A stretch of DNA of 64,000 bases from Enoplolaimus lenunculus (lineage: Eukaryota; Nematoda; Enoplea; Enoplida; Thoracostomopsidae), in the NCBI GenBank assembly GCA_030248215.1, contig JASANG010003883.1, positions 56,937 to 120,936 on the forward strand, written 5' to 3'. Of the stretch, positions 23,305 through 32,859 are shown one piece after another. Below the pieces are notes generated by a model that was given only the letters and a program-made list of their open reading frames with translations, made no database searches and was not told where the DNA came from. A program made the translations under genes and the position numbers. The stretch's first letter is position 1, and every line of letters starts with the position of its first letter.

Positions 23305-23545
23305 TGTGACTGTAAGCATGTGAGACATGCTTGTCGTGGTGCATATCCAATAAATGCATTGCACATTGTGTTGTACAGTCGACACATAGTCGACGAAAAA
23401 TGCAGTTGGAGAGGCGGGCTACGTGGCGCAGTGGTAGAGTGTTCGCTTAAGGATTCGCAGGCTGAGAGTTCGAACCCGCTCTAGCCCGCTTTGTCAGCTG
23501 CTTAGTTGAAAGGTCTAAAGTCCCGGTTCCTACCTAGACTGACAT
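23305..23545 (+). mobile_element. tRNA-derived SINE-like copy, tandem unit 1
   Basis: The body 23414-23489 folds partly like a tRNA: GCGGGCTA pairs with TAGCCCGC, box A TGGCGCAGTGG, box B-like AGTTCGAACCC, loop CTTAAGG (UAA, Leu-like). The anticodon stem does not pair well. Conserved flanks (GTGAGACATGCTTGTCGTGG upstream; GTCAGCTGCTTAGTTGAAAG downstream) are repeated at 23648 and 60298, so the mobile unit is larger than a tRNA. Internal pol III boxes would drive transcription. Confidence 0.65.
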
Positions 23546-23647
23546 GGGGGCTACTCCGTGGACGCAATGGCAAATTGCCGCGCTATGAGTCCGGTATCCA
23601 GTCGAAAATAGGATGGACGGTCAAGGGACGACCTTGTTAAAAATAAG

Positions 23648-23895
23648 GGCATGTAAGCATGTGAGACATGCTTGTCCTGGTGCATATGCAATAAATGCAT
23701 TGCACATTGTGTTGTACAGTCAACACATAGTCGACGAAAAATGCAGTTGGAAAGGTAGGCTACGTGGCGCAGTGGTAGAGTGTTCGCTTAAGGATTCGTA
23801 GGCTGAGAGTTCGATCCCCGCTCTAGCCCGCTTTTCCAGCTGCTTAGTTAAAGGTCTGAAGTCCCGGTTCCTACCTTGACTGACAGTGACCACGA
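23648..23895 (+). mobile_element. tRNA-derived SINE-like copy, tandem unit 2
   Basis: Almost identical to the copy 343 bp upstream, including both flanks and the tRNA-like body with box A TGGCGCAGTGG; its box B reads AGTTCGATCCC. The high identity and direct orientation suggest a local tandem duplication. Confidence 0.65.
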
Positions 23896-24179
23896 TGGGA
23901 CCACAATGGCAAACTGCCGCGGTAGAACCAAAAACCTATAAGTTGGCGGTTTTGCACACGCCAGTTCCACGAGCAAGTCTTTACTATAAAAACTAGGACG
24001 TGTGAATAGGCTTAGCTGCAGATTCTTCCACCTAGCTAAGTCAATTTCAGTATTAATGAAAATCTTATTATTTATTTAAACCAAAAAGATTCTTGCTCAT
24101 TGCTAATGTTACTAGTATAACTTATGCTTTACCAAAACTAAATTTTAAACCTAAGACTAAACTTTAAACACAAACTTAC

Positions 24180-24441
24180 GCCAACCGTTAAGCCCAGGGA
24201 ATATAGTGGTGCGTCGTTCAGTTAAAATATACAAACCCCTGTACCATGTCCTCGTCGATGGATAGGCACATTTCTGTCCAATACCAGTTGTTTCAAAGTC
24301 ATAGTTTTAACCGCGAAAGCTAAAATACACAATATCTTGAGAAACTGCAACTGTCTCCCATCTCTCAGAAGCCGCTGGACTAACTGATTTAGCAGTTTGA
24401 TATTCAAAAACAGTGGTCGCATAAGCAGTAACGCAATTCAT
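24180..24441 (-). pseudogene. Coding-like segment with one internal stop, unrecognised
   Basis: Minus-strand frame from an ATG at 24441: ATTVFEYQTAKSVSPAASER, then WETVAVSQDIVYFSFRG, one TAA, then continuing in the same frame NYDFETTGIGQKCAYPSTRT and WYRGLYILTERRTTIFPGLN. It is followed by a consensus donor (GTAAGT) at 24179. Amino-acid use is gene-like across about 90 codons on both sides of the stop. No family recognised. Likely a decayed exon; a short intron around the stop is an alternative. Confidence 0.35.
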
Positions 24442-24626
24442 GACAGAGGAAAAATCGCGAGCAAAAAAATAAGCCAGAATTGTAAGACGCAGTAATTAAC
24501 CAGAATTACCTATGAAGGCGCAAAATTTCATACAATTGCATTGTGGGCCGGCTTTTATGCCGTCAGGTTTCCTTGGTACTCTGGTCGACATATGGGAGTT
24601 CACATGCGTACTGTGCTGAGCAGTGA

Positions 24627-24980
24627 GCAGGGTGCAACCGGAGGTGAAAAATACCGGAGGAGGAGCCCGGGCCGCAGCCGTAGCCGGAGTCGGAGGTGAT
24701 GCGCAATTTTAGGCAATAAAATGACGAAGGATTGGTTAATTTTAGCCAATATCTGCAATAAAATGTTGTTTGTTTTTACGCTAATATTCTGTGAAACTTC
24801 GAAAATTCTTTCCTGAAAATTGTGACAAACGTAAAAACGAAACACGCTGAACAGATAAATTTTGCAAAATTTTGCGTCCCTGCAACAAAAATTCTACCGC
24901 CGGAGCTGAAGCCGGAATCGGAGGCCGATTTTCTGCCGGAACTGGAGCCGGAGGTAGACCTACGGTTGTACACTGGTCGC
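24627..24980. mobile_element. CAGGGTGCAACCGGAGG MITE, copy 2
   Basis: Left end CAGGGTGCAACCGGAGGTG; the right end region GGAGGTAGACCTACGGTTG, TACACTGG is its degraded inverse. Subterminal GGAGCCGGAG units replace the CCGGTTCC units of the 22147 copy. The paired minus-strand Gly/Ser-rich frames here are repeat by-products. Confidence 0.65.
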
Positions 24981-25886
24981 GGAGCATTGGTCTTCGTTCA
25001 CTGCTAATATTTACGAAGAAGTAAAAATTGACCTTCTTTTGTTTGCCCCTTTTCTGTTATACCTACTTTGTTTTAGTGCAAAGTTTGATATCGTAGACAG
25101 TATGTCCAGATCATGTGAGAACAATAAAGATAAACATATCTTCCTAAAAGCATTCGGATTTGTCATTGCACTCTAACTACGCCAAAAATTTAGATGGGAC
25201 ACTGTTTAAAGGGTTCTAATTTCACTTTTGGTGAAAACCGAAGGCACGAACCTGGCAGGATGCGGCCCCCCAATTCAAATTTCTCTGTACACCACTGTTG
25301 TACATTGTTGATTTTTTCACATAGTCACTCGGAAGGAACTTCAAAAATGTGTATATTTTTGCATTATGAGCTGCATATGCGTATGTTTTCATTTTTTTCG
25401 AATCCTCTACTTTTTAGAAGGATTGTGAGCACTGTCCCGACGTCCTTTCTACAGGCTCAAGACAAAAAATACGGATCAAGCACACTCTCCATTGTGTGCC
25501 TGGTTTAGAATGCTGTTTTGTACATCAGCGGAATGGAACACTGAACAATTTTTTGCATCCAAGTAAACGGTAGACAAACGTGGATGATCCATTAGTTTAA
25601 AAAACACCCCGCTCACAGACTAGCCAGGCCAACAAATTGATACTTTCTACCAGTATTTACCGTATTCCCAAAAACCGTAGCTACGCTATTAGAGATCACG
25701 AATATATAATAGCGTAGATTACCCTGCCTTGCTAATGGCCATATTCATGAAAAGTGATACAGTTTAACATCGAAGCTACATTAACTTGAAAATAAATTTA
25801 CACGAAACAATTTCCAGGTTTCCGATATAAATTTAAAGTAACATCCCATCATTGCAAAAATTTGGCGATATTTTCATATAAATGTG

Positions 25887-26257
25887 AGCCCATGTTACTT
25901 TTAGGGCCGTCCTGGTTTCGGTGGGTCTGTAAAAGAGTAAGCTTACATTCAAGATTACAACATTTTTTGTTTAGGCTTACTAATACACTTTTGCAACGCT
26001 TAGGTTTTGGCTTAGGAACAATGGCGGATCCATGGGGGGGGCACCCCGGCCGTGGCTCCCCCAACAGCATCTCGACAAAAATTATATTCTTAGCAATTTT
26101 GTGACAATAGTTCGTGGTTTGTGTGGGTCAAAATTAAGTTTATTACCTGTCAAATTTGGGCCCCTCCCTCCATTTTGAGATCCTGCATCCGCCACTGCTT
26201 AGGAATAGGCTTAATCTACTGTTACGCCCCTAAAGTGCAGCATTGACCTAAATATAT
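25887..26257. mobile_element. TTAGGC-type MITE, second subfamily, interrupted
   Basis: Starts AGCCCATGTTACTTTTAGGG, CCGTCCTGGTTTCGGTGGG, and ends TACTGTTACGCCCCTAAAG. It has GCTTAGG units, with about 160 bp of other sequence inserted near 26015-26195. Relatives are at 30543 and 39544. Confidence 0.6.
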
Positions 26258-26366
26258 GTTTAAATACAAACATCCTATGATTTTTTCATTTCACACATTT
26301 AACTAAATGTTCGTTTGCAGTGGATCTCGGCTTTGGTTCAGTTTCAAATATTGGGTCGCACCTCTG

Positions 26367-27122
26367 TTTGTATTCTCAAATGTGCGTACCACCTATCATC
26401 AGCTGGCAAATATGGTGATAGGTCTTGTGTTTTTTGAACCAGCAAATTGCAGCTTTGAAGATCAACACTTTTTCAAATTTGATTTCACCTAAAAATTTGG
26501 TGAAAATTTTGAGACTCCAAGCGGCAGCTGTTAGTGAGGTTGAATACATTTCACCATATGGCAGGTTGTAACAACCAGTAACCGGATATCTGTTTACGGT
26601 AAAAATCGGGGTCCGATTCTATTTGCGCTTCCGTTTATGTTATAGAAATAATGGAAATTCTGTTATTTTAAGTTCAAAATTTGTTATAAATCACGTATAT
26701 ATCGCAGTTTTTCGTAATTTGATGCATGCGCCTATTTCAAAAAATTTTGAAAAACCGATGAATATTTGCACGCCTCAATTCTGGTGGCTGAAAAATATAT
26801 TATTTTCGAAACATTTATACTTTAATATCTGTTTCCCGTTTGCATTTTTGATCACTATCCGTTTTCCTTAATATTTGAACTATCTGTTTTACACCCTGTC
26901 ATGTGTTAAACAGCGCGTTTCCGTAGCCGGGGGAGGCAAAGAGAGGGGGCTAAACGTTCTCTGAAAAAATTTTGCCCCCCAACAAAGTTTCATAGCTCCA
27001 CTTGTAAGTTACGCGAAATTAACAAATTGCCCTTCTCCTACAAGATTGTTTTGCCTACTCCTGGCAACTTTAAGCTCGCAACTAACTTGGATAGGTGCTA
27101 CTAACATTTGAGAACGCAGACC
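26367..27122. mobile_element. ATTCTCAAATGTGCG element enlarged by nested repeat
   Basis: The left end GTATTCTCAAATGTGCGTAC and the right end TAGGTGCTACTAACATTTGA are inverted ends of the family at 5232. Inside sits an AGGGTGTAAACGG-family copy (about 26566-26903) and unassigned sequence, which would explain the 755-bp length against about 220 bp for the type copy. Confidence 0.5.
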
Positions 27123-27168
27123 CCTATGCGAATCCTGTATCAAATGGTCATATGAATTATGGCTAGGG

Positions 27169-27490
27169 CGTAAACCGGATATCCGTTTCCGTTTCCACTC
27201 TAGAAATATATAATTATTGATTATAAAACAGTATATCTCGGAATGTTTCATTATACAAACAAGCTGCAATTTTTTGAAATGAAACAAAAATTGTGACATT
27301 GATCCAAAATCTTAAAAAATGTCGATGCATACACCATTTTTTCTTTAAACATTTTAAGGTTGGTGAATATGTATGCATAATGCCTTAATTTATGTTGGAA
27401 GAAAAATTAAACATTTTTAAAACGTTTATACTTCAATATCCGTTTCCGTTTTCGTTTCCGTTTATTTTTACTATCCATTTACACCCGTGT
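27169..27490. repeat. AGGGTGTAAACGGATA-family repeat copy
   Basis: It runs from AGGGCGTAAACCGGATATCC to CTATCCATTTACACCC. It includes the family phrases TCGATGCATACACCATTTTT and ATACTTCAATATCCG shared with 1860-2065 and 45517-45850. About 330 bp, non-coding. Confidence 0.65.
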
Positions 27491-27548
27491 TTTACGGCCA
27501 ATCCTGCTCTGAGGGATGTAAACAGGGTTATTTGGCTTTCGCGTTTTT

Positions 27549-27757
27549 GGCCAATGTAAAAAACAGGGGTGGAATTGTATTTATAAGATTATTCTCAAGC
27601 CTAAGCAGCACGCCTAAGCCTAAGCGTAAGGATGAGCATATTCCTATGCCTAAGCCTAAGCCTAAGCCTAATCCTAGTAAAAAAGTCGTCTAAAGACTTA
27701 AGCTTACTCTTTTCTAGTCCCACAGAAAAACGTTCCGCCCCTGATCTTTGCATGGAC
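27549..27757. mobile_element. TTAGGC-type MITE copy
   Basis: Ends GGCCAATGTAAAAAACAGGG and CCCCTGATCTTTGCATGG. Contains GCCTAAGCCTAAGC tracts on both sides of a GATGAGCATATTCCTATG spacer, then CTTAAGCTTACTCTTTTCTA and GTCCCACAGAAAAACGTTC. Confidence 0.75.
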
Positions 27758-28021
27758 AACTTTTTGGCCATTGCAATAAATTAGTTAAAAGTTCTTCATT
27801 CGGCTACAAAATTAATGCATCGTTTTTAAACTTTTTAAATATTTTTATTTTGATTAAAATTTGCATTATAAAAATGACAAAAAAAGCATTCATTTGCTTT
27901 TATTTTTACGTTTCACCAGGGATGGAAATAATATTTTTCGATGTTTCTACGGTATATTTTACTGGTTAATATTTCTTGGTTGTTTTTGCATAATTTGGCA
28001 GCAATCTTGTTTAAAATTTTT

Positions 28022-28239
28022 GCGCATGTAAAGATCAGGGGCGGAACGTTTTTTCCTTGGTACTACAATACAGTTAGCGTACGCTTTGACTATTTTTTTT
28101 GCTTAGGCTTCAGGCTAAGGCTTAAGCTCATTCTTACACATAGGCTTTCTCTTTAGGCTTAGGCTTAGGTTTATATAGTCTTTTAAGAATATGCTTATGC
28201 TTATACTGTTGTTCCGTCCCTGTTCTATGCACATTGGCC
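28022..28239. mobile_element. TTAGGC-type MITE copy, opposite orientation
   Basis: Starts GCATGTAAAGATCAGGGGCG and ends GTTCCGTCCCTGTTCTATG, CACATTGGCC. The interior has TTAGGCTTAGGC units and a CTCATTCTTACAC spacer. Confidence 0.7.
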
Positions 28240-28954
28240 GAAATGTTAATATAAACAGAAACAAACTGTTTTACGAAATCAATAAGTATAATTTCTGTAT
28301 TTTGAATGCAAATTGCCGTCATTTTTAGTTAATATTTTACGGTTTTATCCATTTATTTTGAATGTATTCAGGAAATTTTTTGTGATGATTTTCACGAAGT
28401 TTAAGTTTTTGACAACTGTTTGCCTATACTATCTTACGGTAATATATACCAAAAAAGGCAAAAAATAAATGAGATGTGTGATGCAAAATGTCACGCTTTC
28501 TATAGGGCAAATGAACTGGAGTCCTATAAGGCCTCCTAACACTTCTGCTAAGTCGATATACTTTCAGCACAGCAGGGCCAATATAAGAAATGGTCTCAAA
28601 AGATAAAACGCTATTTTTAAAAATGCTTCACATTTCAAGCATCATCTATCAAAACGCTTTTTTGCACCGCGTATAAACTTCAAAAAAGATATTAAAGTAA
28701 AACGTTTGTAAGCATTTGTCCGAATGCCATTTTCTCACCAATCTAAAACAACACAGAAGTTTGTTTTTAAAACGCGAAAACTGTTTTGCATTTTTGAAAA
28801 ATTTCCAATATGGCTGTGTTGTGCCATAATCTAAAATTACCACCGTCTCGCTACGGTTATGGGAATTTCTGACCCGAGCCACTTGTTAAAAACAGACAAA
28901 AGGCGCACGGCAATTCTTAAAATAAAAGCTATCAAACATTATGTAGTCACTTCT

Positions 28955-29157
28955 ACACTGCAAAAAATGGTGAGTCAAATTGACTCTTTCCGAAATAGGC
29001 TTTTCCGGATTACACAAACTGAGTCAATATTCGACTCCGCCAGAGTCAAATTCGACTAACTGAGTCGCTCGGTGAGTCGAATTTGACTACAGTTTGTGTA
29101 GTGCAGAAAAGCCTATTTCGGACAGAGTCAATTTGACTCCCCATTTTTTGCAGTGTA
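28955..29157. mobile_element. Foldback MITE, GTGAGTC family, copy 2
   Basis: ACTGCAAAAAATGGTGAGTC at the left and CCATTTTTTGCAGTG at the right, with TTCGACTC/GAGTCGAA units inside. It ends 37 bp before the start codon of the small Cys-rich secreted gene, so it may occupy that gene's promoter or 5' UTR. Confidence 0.85.
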
Positions 29158-29194
29158 TATATAATAGTTAAAACAGTAATAATATATAAAAATT

Positions 29195-30453
29195 ATGTAT
29201 TTTATGACACAACTTTGTTTATTATTTGGTTTGGCAGTATGTCAAACTGCGTCTGGTATACTCGACCCATTTGTGCCCATTAAATCACGTGCAGATGAAT
29301 GCAAGACGACTGAGGACTGCGGTCCAAATCAACGGTGCCTCTTAAATTATCGTAAGTATTGTGTCATGAATAAAGAACCTAGACGCACTAGCGCCAATGT
29401 AAAGAACAGGGACGGAACAGTATTATAAGCATATTCCTAAGCCTAAAGCCTAAGTCTAAGCTTAATAATGAGCATATTCATAAGCCTAAGCCTTAGCCTA
29501 AGCTTAAACAAAGCAAAAAATTAGTCTAAAGCTTCAGCTTACTCGTTTCTAGTCCCACAGAAAAACGTTCCGCCGCTGATCTTTACATGGGCCCGCAGTC
29601 GTATGGTGTTTACCCGCGTCACAACAAGAATTTGGTCATAAACCAATGGACCAGGAACAGATATTAGCTGCTGGTTGCAAAGAACACAAAGTCGGCCCTT
29701 ATAGGATATCAGGAAGTGAATCCAAGCATTTCAGACCGTTTAACACTAAGGTTAAAAATTTTCTAGGGAGGCAGGCAATTCCAGGAGTGGCGGCAGCTGC
29801 CGCTGCTGTCTTCTATTCACGGGCTCCATGGGGTTACTGCTCAGCTGAGCTGAACCCCTGTTTAGCTCTAAACGAGCAAACATTTTTGACATGAATTGTT
29901 TGCTAAAGGAGTTGGGAGTTGGTAAATTTGTAAATAACAGTTGATTTATCGGTGCGTTATTTCGTTTAAGATTCTCTTTTTTATAGTTTAATTCGGCATA
30001 TCTGATAGGTGTCAAATTCGTAAATATATTTTTGTTTGAGTTTTGCAAAGTAAAAATTTTCACACAATCAACCTGTTCAGAACGCACCCGTAATCGCCTT
30101 CAAATGTGCAGCAGCTTATATCATCAGTAGCAGCCTTGAGGCTTCGGAAAATGACCGTGGCCAGTAGAATAAGCATAAGATTGCCGAAATGAATTTGTTA
30201 ATGGCTGGATTGCAAAGACGTGACTTCTTTTAAATTTTGGCTAAAGTTGACATTTTATGTTTTAGCTTTAAACTTTACGTCAGATATCGTCTAATACTTG
30301 AGATTATTTTGTATATTTTTTCGTTTTAATATATCAGCGATGATTCGGGCAAACATTTGCGTATGCAACGCCGGATTGGTTAAGAATGGTGAAGGAAATT
30401 GCGTTAAGGATCCAAATTGGTGTAATTGTGAAGCTGATTGTCCTCGTGGTTAG
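29195..30453 (+). CDS. Small secreted cysteine-rich protein, two (possibly three) exons
   Basis: Exon 1 (29195-29351) encodes a signal peptide (MYFMTQLCLLFGLAVCQTAS) and ECKTTEDCGPNQRC, a spacing common in EB/EGF-like secreted modules, then a GTAAGT donor. Exon 2 (30338-30453) follows a TATCAG acceptor, is in phase, and reads ICVCNAGLVKNGEGNCVKDP then NWCNCEADCPRG before the stop. The joined product would be about 90 residues with ten or more Cys. A further candidate exon lies near 29597-29713 (GHKPMDQEQILAAGCKEHKV), whose acceptor sits just outside the MITE at 29393-29593. Its phase fits only with a donor at GTGAAT near 29714. Extracellular role unknown. Confidence 0.55.
29393..29593. mobile_element. 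TTAGGC-type MITE in intron of Cys-rich gene
   Basis: GCCAATGTAAAGAACAGGGA, a CCTAAGCCTAAAGCC tract, GAGCATATTCATAAGCC, a second tract, then CTTCAGCTTACTCGTTTCTA and ATCTTTACATGGGCC. Well-kept ends suggest a relatively young copy. Confidence 0.8.
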
Positions 30454-30542
30454 ATTTTTTACGCGATTTTGTTCTTCAATTTTATAGCTGCCAACCGTCG
30501 CCTATAACTGGCTTAGTTTATGTTATTGGCAATATCAAGAGT

Positions 30543-30743
30543 GGGCCCGAGTTACGTTAAGGGGCGTCCAGGTTTCTGGTGGGTCCATGAAAGAGTAGGT
30601 TTAGATTATAGATTACATTTTTGTTTAGGCTTAGGCTTAGGCTTAGGCTTACAACACATTTTTGTAACGCTTAGGCTTAGGCTTATGCTTAGGCTCAGGA
30701 GTACGCTTAATCTACTGTTACGACCATTGCAGTAACATTGGCC
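30543..30743. mobile_element. TTAGGC-type MITE, second subfamily
   Basis: GGGCCCGAGTTACGTTAAGG at the left and GCAGTAACATTGGCCC at the right. Contains four consecutive AGGCTT units and a second TTAGGC tract separated by an ACAACACATTTTTGTAACGC spacer. Confidence 0.7.
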
Positions 30744-30839
30744 CAAGAGTGGATAATAACTCTTTTTACAAGAGTGTGCAACTGGGTAAATTCTGCGTAG
30801 AAAAATAATGTACCCGGCACGCGTTGCGTTGTTACCCTA
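30744..30839. mobile_element. CAAGAGTGTGCAACT-family MITE
   Basis: AAGAGTGGATAATAACTC, CAAGAGTGTGCAACTGGGTA, AATGTACCCGGCACGCGTTG. The same phrases recur at 50993, 51190-51480, 56226 and 60001, so this is an interspersed element. It abuts a CTGTAGTGACCCG MITE. Confidence 0.6.
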
Positions 30840-31094
30840 CTGTAGTGGCCCGAATAAGAGAGTTTAATAAGAGAGGGTTCCCTTTTGAGTCCCAATGAAT
30901 AGGAGTCCGTATCCCTAATAAGAGTTCGTAATCGGATAGAGTACCTAAACTCTAATTAGAGTCCATAAATGTCAATTATCTCTAATTGTAGTCCATAAAT
31001 GACTCCAGGACCAATTATTTTGGGTTCGAAATTTTAACCGTACTTTAGAGAGGTCAAATAAATATCAGTCCCCCTCTTATTCGGGTCACTACAG
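30840..31094. mobile_element. TA-flanked MITE, CTGTAGTGACCCG family, copy 3 (internally deleted)
   Basis: TA-CTGTAGTGGCCCGAATAAG at the left and CTCTTATTCGGGTCACTACAG at the right. Family GAGTCC phrases inside, but only 255 bp against about 430 in copy 51735. Confidence 0.8.
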
Positions 31095-31673
31095 CACCCC
31101 CTTTATTTAGACGGAAGTACAACCGGTGCGAACAATGACACTTGACTAAAAACGCATCGCCCGGTGCACTCAATATAATGTTTCTGATATTTAAGAAAAA
31201 ATTTGTTACATTTGAGAAATATGATTAGCAAGGTGCTCTTGAAAAGTATTTCTGTTATAACAGAAATGTTTTCAAAAACGTTTTGAAATAAAGTCTGAAA
31301 ATAAAAGTTTTCCAGTTATTTTTTGAAAAATTGTCTTAAATATCAGCAAAACTTTGCAGATTTGCCACAGAAAACACTTTTCTGAATAAATTCAGAAATA
31401 CTTTTTCGTGTGTGGTTCATTTTGTACCATGCAGAACAGACAAGAGTTGCACACTCTTATATCATTCACTCTTCGTAATATTAAAACCAAAATTTGCATT
31501 CAGTGAAATATGGAGTCCCAACGTCTGCATCCTCTATCGGTATTTTTGACTGTTTTGGCTAAATGTTTGAAGTAGTTGGCATATGGCACATTTTTATATA
31601 GACAAAGACTGTCATACAAGTTTTGATTTTTTGAGCAAAATAGTGTTTTAAAGATAGCAATTTATATACCTAC

Positions 31674-31984
31674 CATTTTAAGCGCTTAATTTTAGCTTCA
31701 CTTCCGTCTTGTTTTTGTTTGGCTCCAACTGAAACTCGTACATATTTTGCATCGGGATTTACGTCTACACCATACAAACAGACCAGCAACCCATCAAGTT
31801 GTTTGGTAGATGGGGGTAAACTTAGACGCAAGAACAAGTATAGAATTGCATAGTATAAATTAATTATATATTGCAGGGCAAAAATGCTGTGAGTCAATAC
31901 CATGTGACGCCCCAAGCCCTTTTCGTCAATGTATTCCAAAATCGAATAGTTGTCTATCTGGATGTGGTGTTTCGACTGGACGAG
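31674..31984 (-). CDS. Unrecognised coding-like exon
   Basis: Minus-strand frame reading HHIQIDNYSILEYIDEKGLG, RHMVLTHSIFALQ, a hydrophobic stretch, then QLDGLLVCLYGVDVNPDAKY and VRVSVGAKQKQDGSEAKIKR, closed by a possible donor (ATG|GTAGGT) at 31673. Charge pattern and codon content look protein-coding. The hydrophobic middle (about 31800-31865) could instead be a short intron. No family was recognised and no neighbouring exon of the same gene could be placed. Confidence 0.35.
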
Positions 31985-32091
31985 TGATTGAATGAGTCAA
32001 CAAACTTAAGATTTTATGATTTGAATTCTATTCGATGCCTTACAGTAAAATTCTATTTTATTCATTAAAAAGATTAAATCCATACTGAAGT

Positions 32092-32211
32092 AGGCCCATG
32101 TAACGATTAAGGGCGAAAAGACCAATTTGTTGCTCAGCCTTAGCTTTAAAGCTTAGGCTTCTGTATAAGCTCATTTTTGCGCTTGAGCTAAATTTAGGCT
32201 TAGGGTTAGGC
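32092..32211. mobile_element. TTAGGC-type MITE fragment
   Basis: AGGCCCATGTAACGATTAAG, then CTTTAAAGCTTAGGC and TTTAGGCTTAGGGTTAGGC. Left half of a family member, running up to the nested pair that follows. Confidence 0.5.
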
Positions 32212-32627
32212 GGCCCACACTGCAAAAAATGGTGAGTCAAATTGACTTCCTCCGAAATAGGCTCTACGGGACTACACAAACTGAGTCAAAATTCGACTCC
32301 ATCAGAGTCAAACGTGCGATTTAGCGAGTCAAATTTGATTCTATTGGAGTCGAATTTGGCTCAGTTTGTGTAGTCCCGTAGAGCCTATTTCGGAGAGAGT
32401 CAATTTGACTCACCATTTTTTGCAGTGCATGTATAGAACAGGGCGGGAACAGCTGTATAAGCATATTCCTAAGTCGAAGACTAAGCCTAAGCCTAAAGCG
32501 TATGAATGAGCCTATTCCTAAGCCTAAGCCTAAGCATAAGCCTATCAAAAAATTTGTCTAAAGCTTCAATTGACTGTATTTATAGCCCCTCCGGAATAAC
32601 GATCCGGCCCTCTTCTATACATGGGCC
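32212..32627. mobile_element. TTAGGC-type MITE with a foldback MITE inserted in its end
   Basis: The end sequence GGCCCA is separated from its continuation CATGTATAGAACAGGG by the foldback element 32218-32427. The remainder has CCTAAGCCTAAGCC tracts and ends TCTATACATGGGCC. This gives the relative order: TTAGGC MITE first, foldback MITE later. Confidence 0.7.
32218..32427. mobile_element. Foldback MITE, GTGAGTC family, copy 3 (nested)
   Basis: CACTGCAAAAAATGGTGAGT at the left, ACTCACCATTTTTTGCAGTG at the right, both intact. Sits within a TTAGGC-type MITE, apparently with a CA or TGCA-like target repeat. Confidence 0.85.
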
Positions 32628-32653
32628 GGGTTAGGCTTAGGAATATGCTTATA

Positions 32654-32853
32654 CACTGCAAAAAATGGTGAGTCAAATTGACTCTCTCCGAAATTGGCTT
32701 TTCCGGACTACACAAACGGAGTCAAAATTCGACTCCGCCAGAGTCAAATTCGACTCAATGAATCGCTCAGTGAGTCGAATTTGACTTATAGTTTGTGGAC
32801 TCCGGAACAGCCTATTTCGGAGAGAGTCAATTTGACTCACCATTTTTTGCAGT
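32654..32853. mobile_element. Foldback MITE, GTGAGTC family, copy 4
   Basis: CACTGCAAAAAATGGTGAGT at the left, GACTCACCATTTTTTGCAG at the right. Central GAGTCGAA units. Lies 26 bp beyond the previous nested pair. Confidence 0.85.
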
Positions 32854-32859
32854 CTACGG

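Larger units (their letters stand above)
22082..24012. mobile_element. ACACGTGCAAG-family element interrupted by nested insertions
   Basis: The left end CCCTATTAACACGTTTAAGT and the right end AGGACGTGTGAATAGGC are inverted. Between them are CAGGGTG-type sequence (22147-22550), a perfect 63-bp tandem duplication (22681-22743 and 22744-22806), an Ile-tRNA-like fragment and two SINE-like copies. AACTTGCAGCAGCAAG units of the host element surround the insertions. Confidence 0.6.

Noticed and set aside
23416-23488. Functional tRNA-Leu(UAA) gene
   Set aside because: Acceptor and boxes look right, but the anticodon stem does not pair and about 200 bp of flanks are shared with other copies, so a SINE-like repeat is the better call.
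24776-25007. Overlapping frames on both strands with Ser/Gly or Pro/Glu repeats
   Set aside because: Translations of GCCGGAG subterminal repeats of a CAGGGTG-type MITE.
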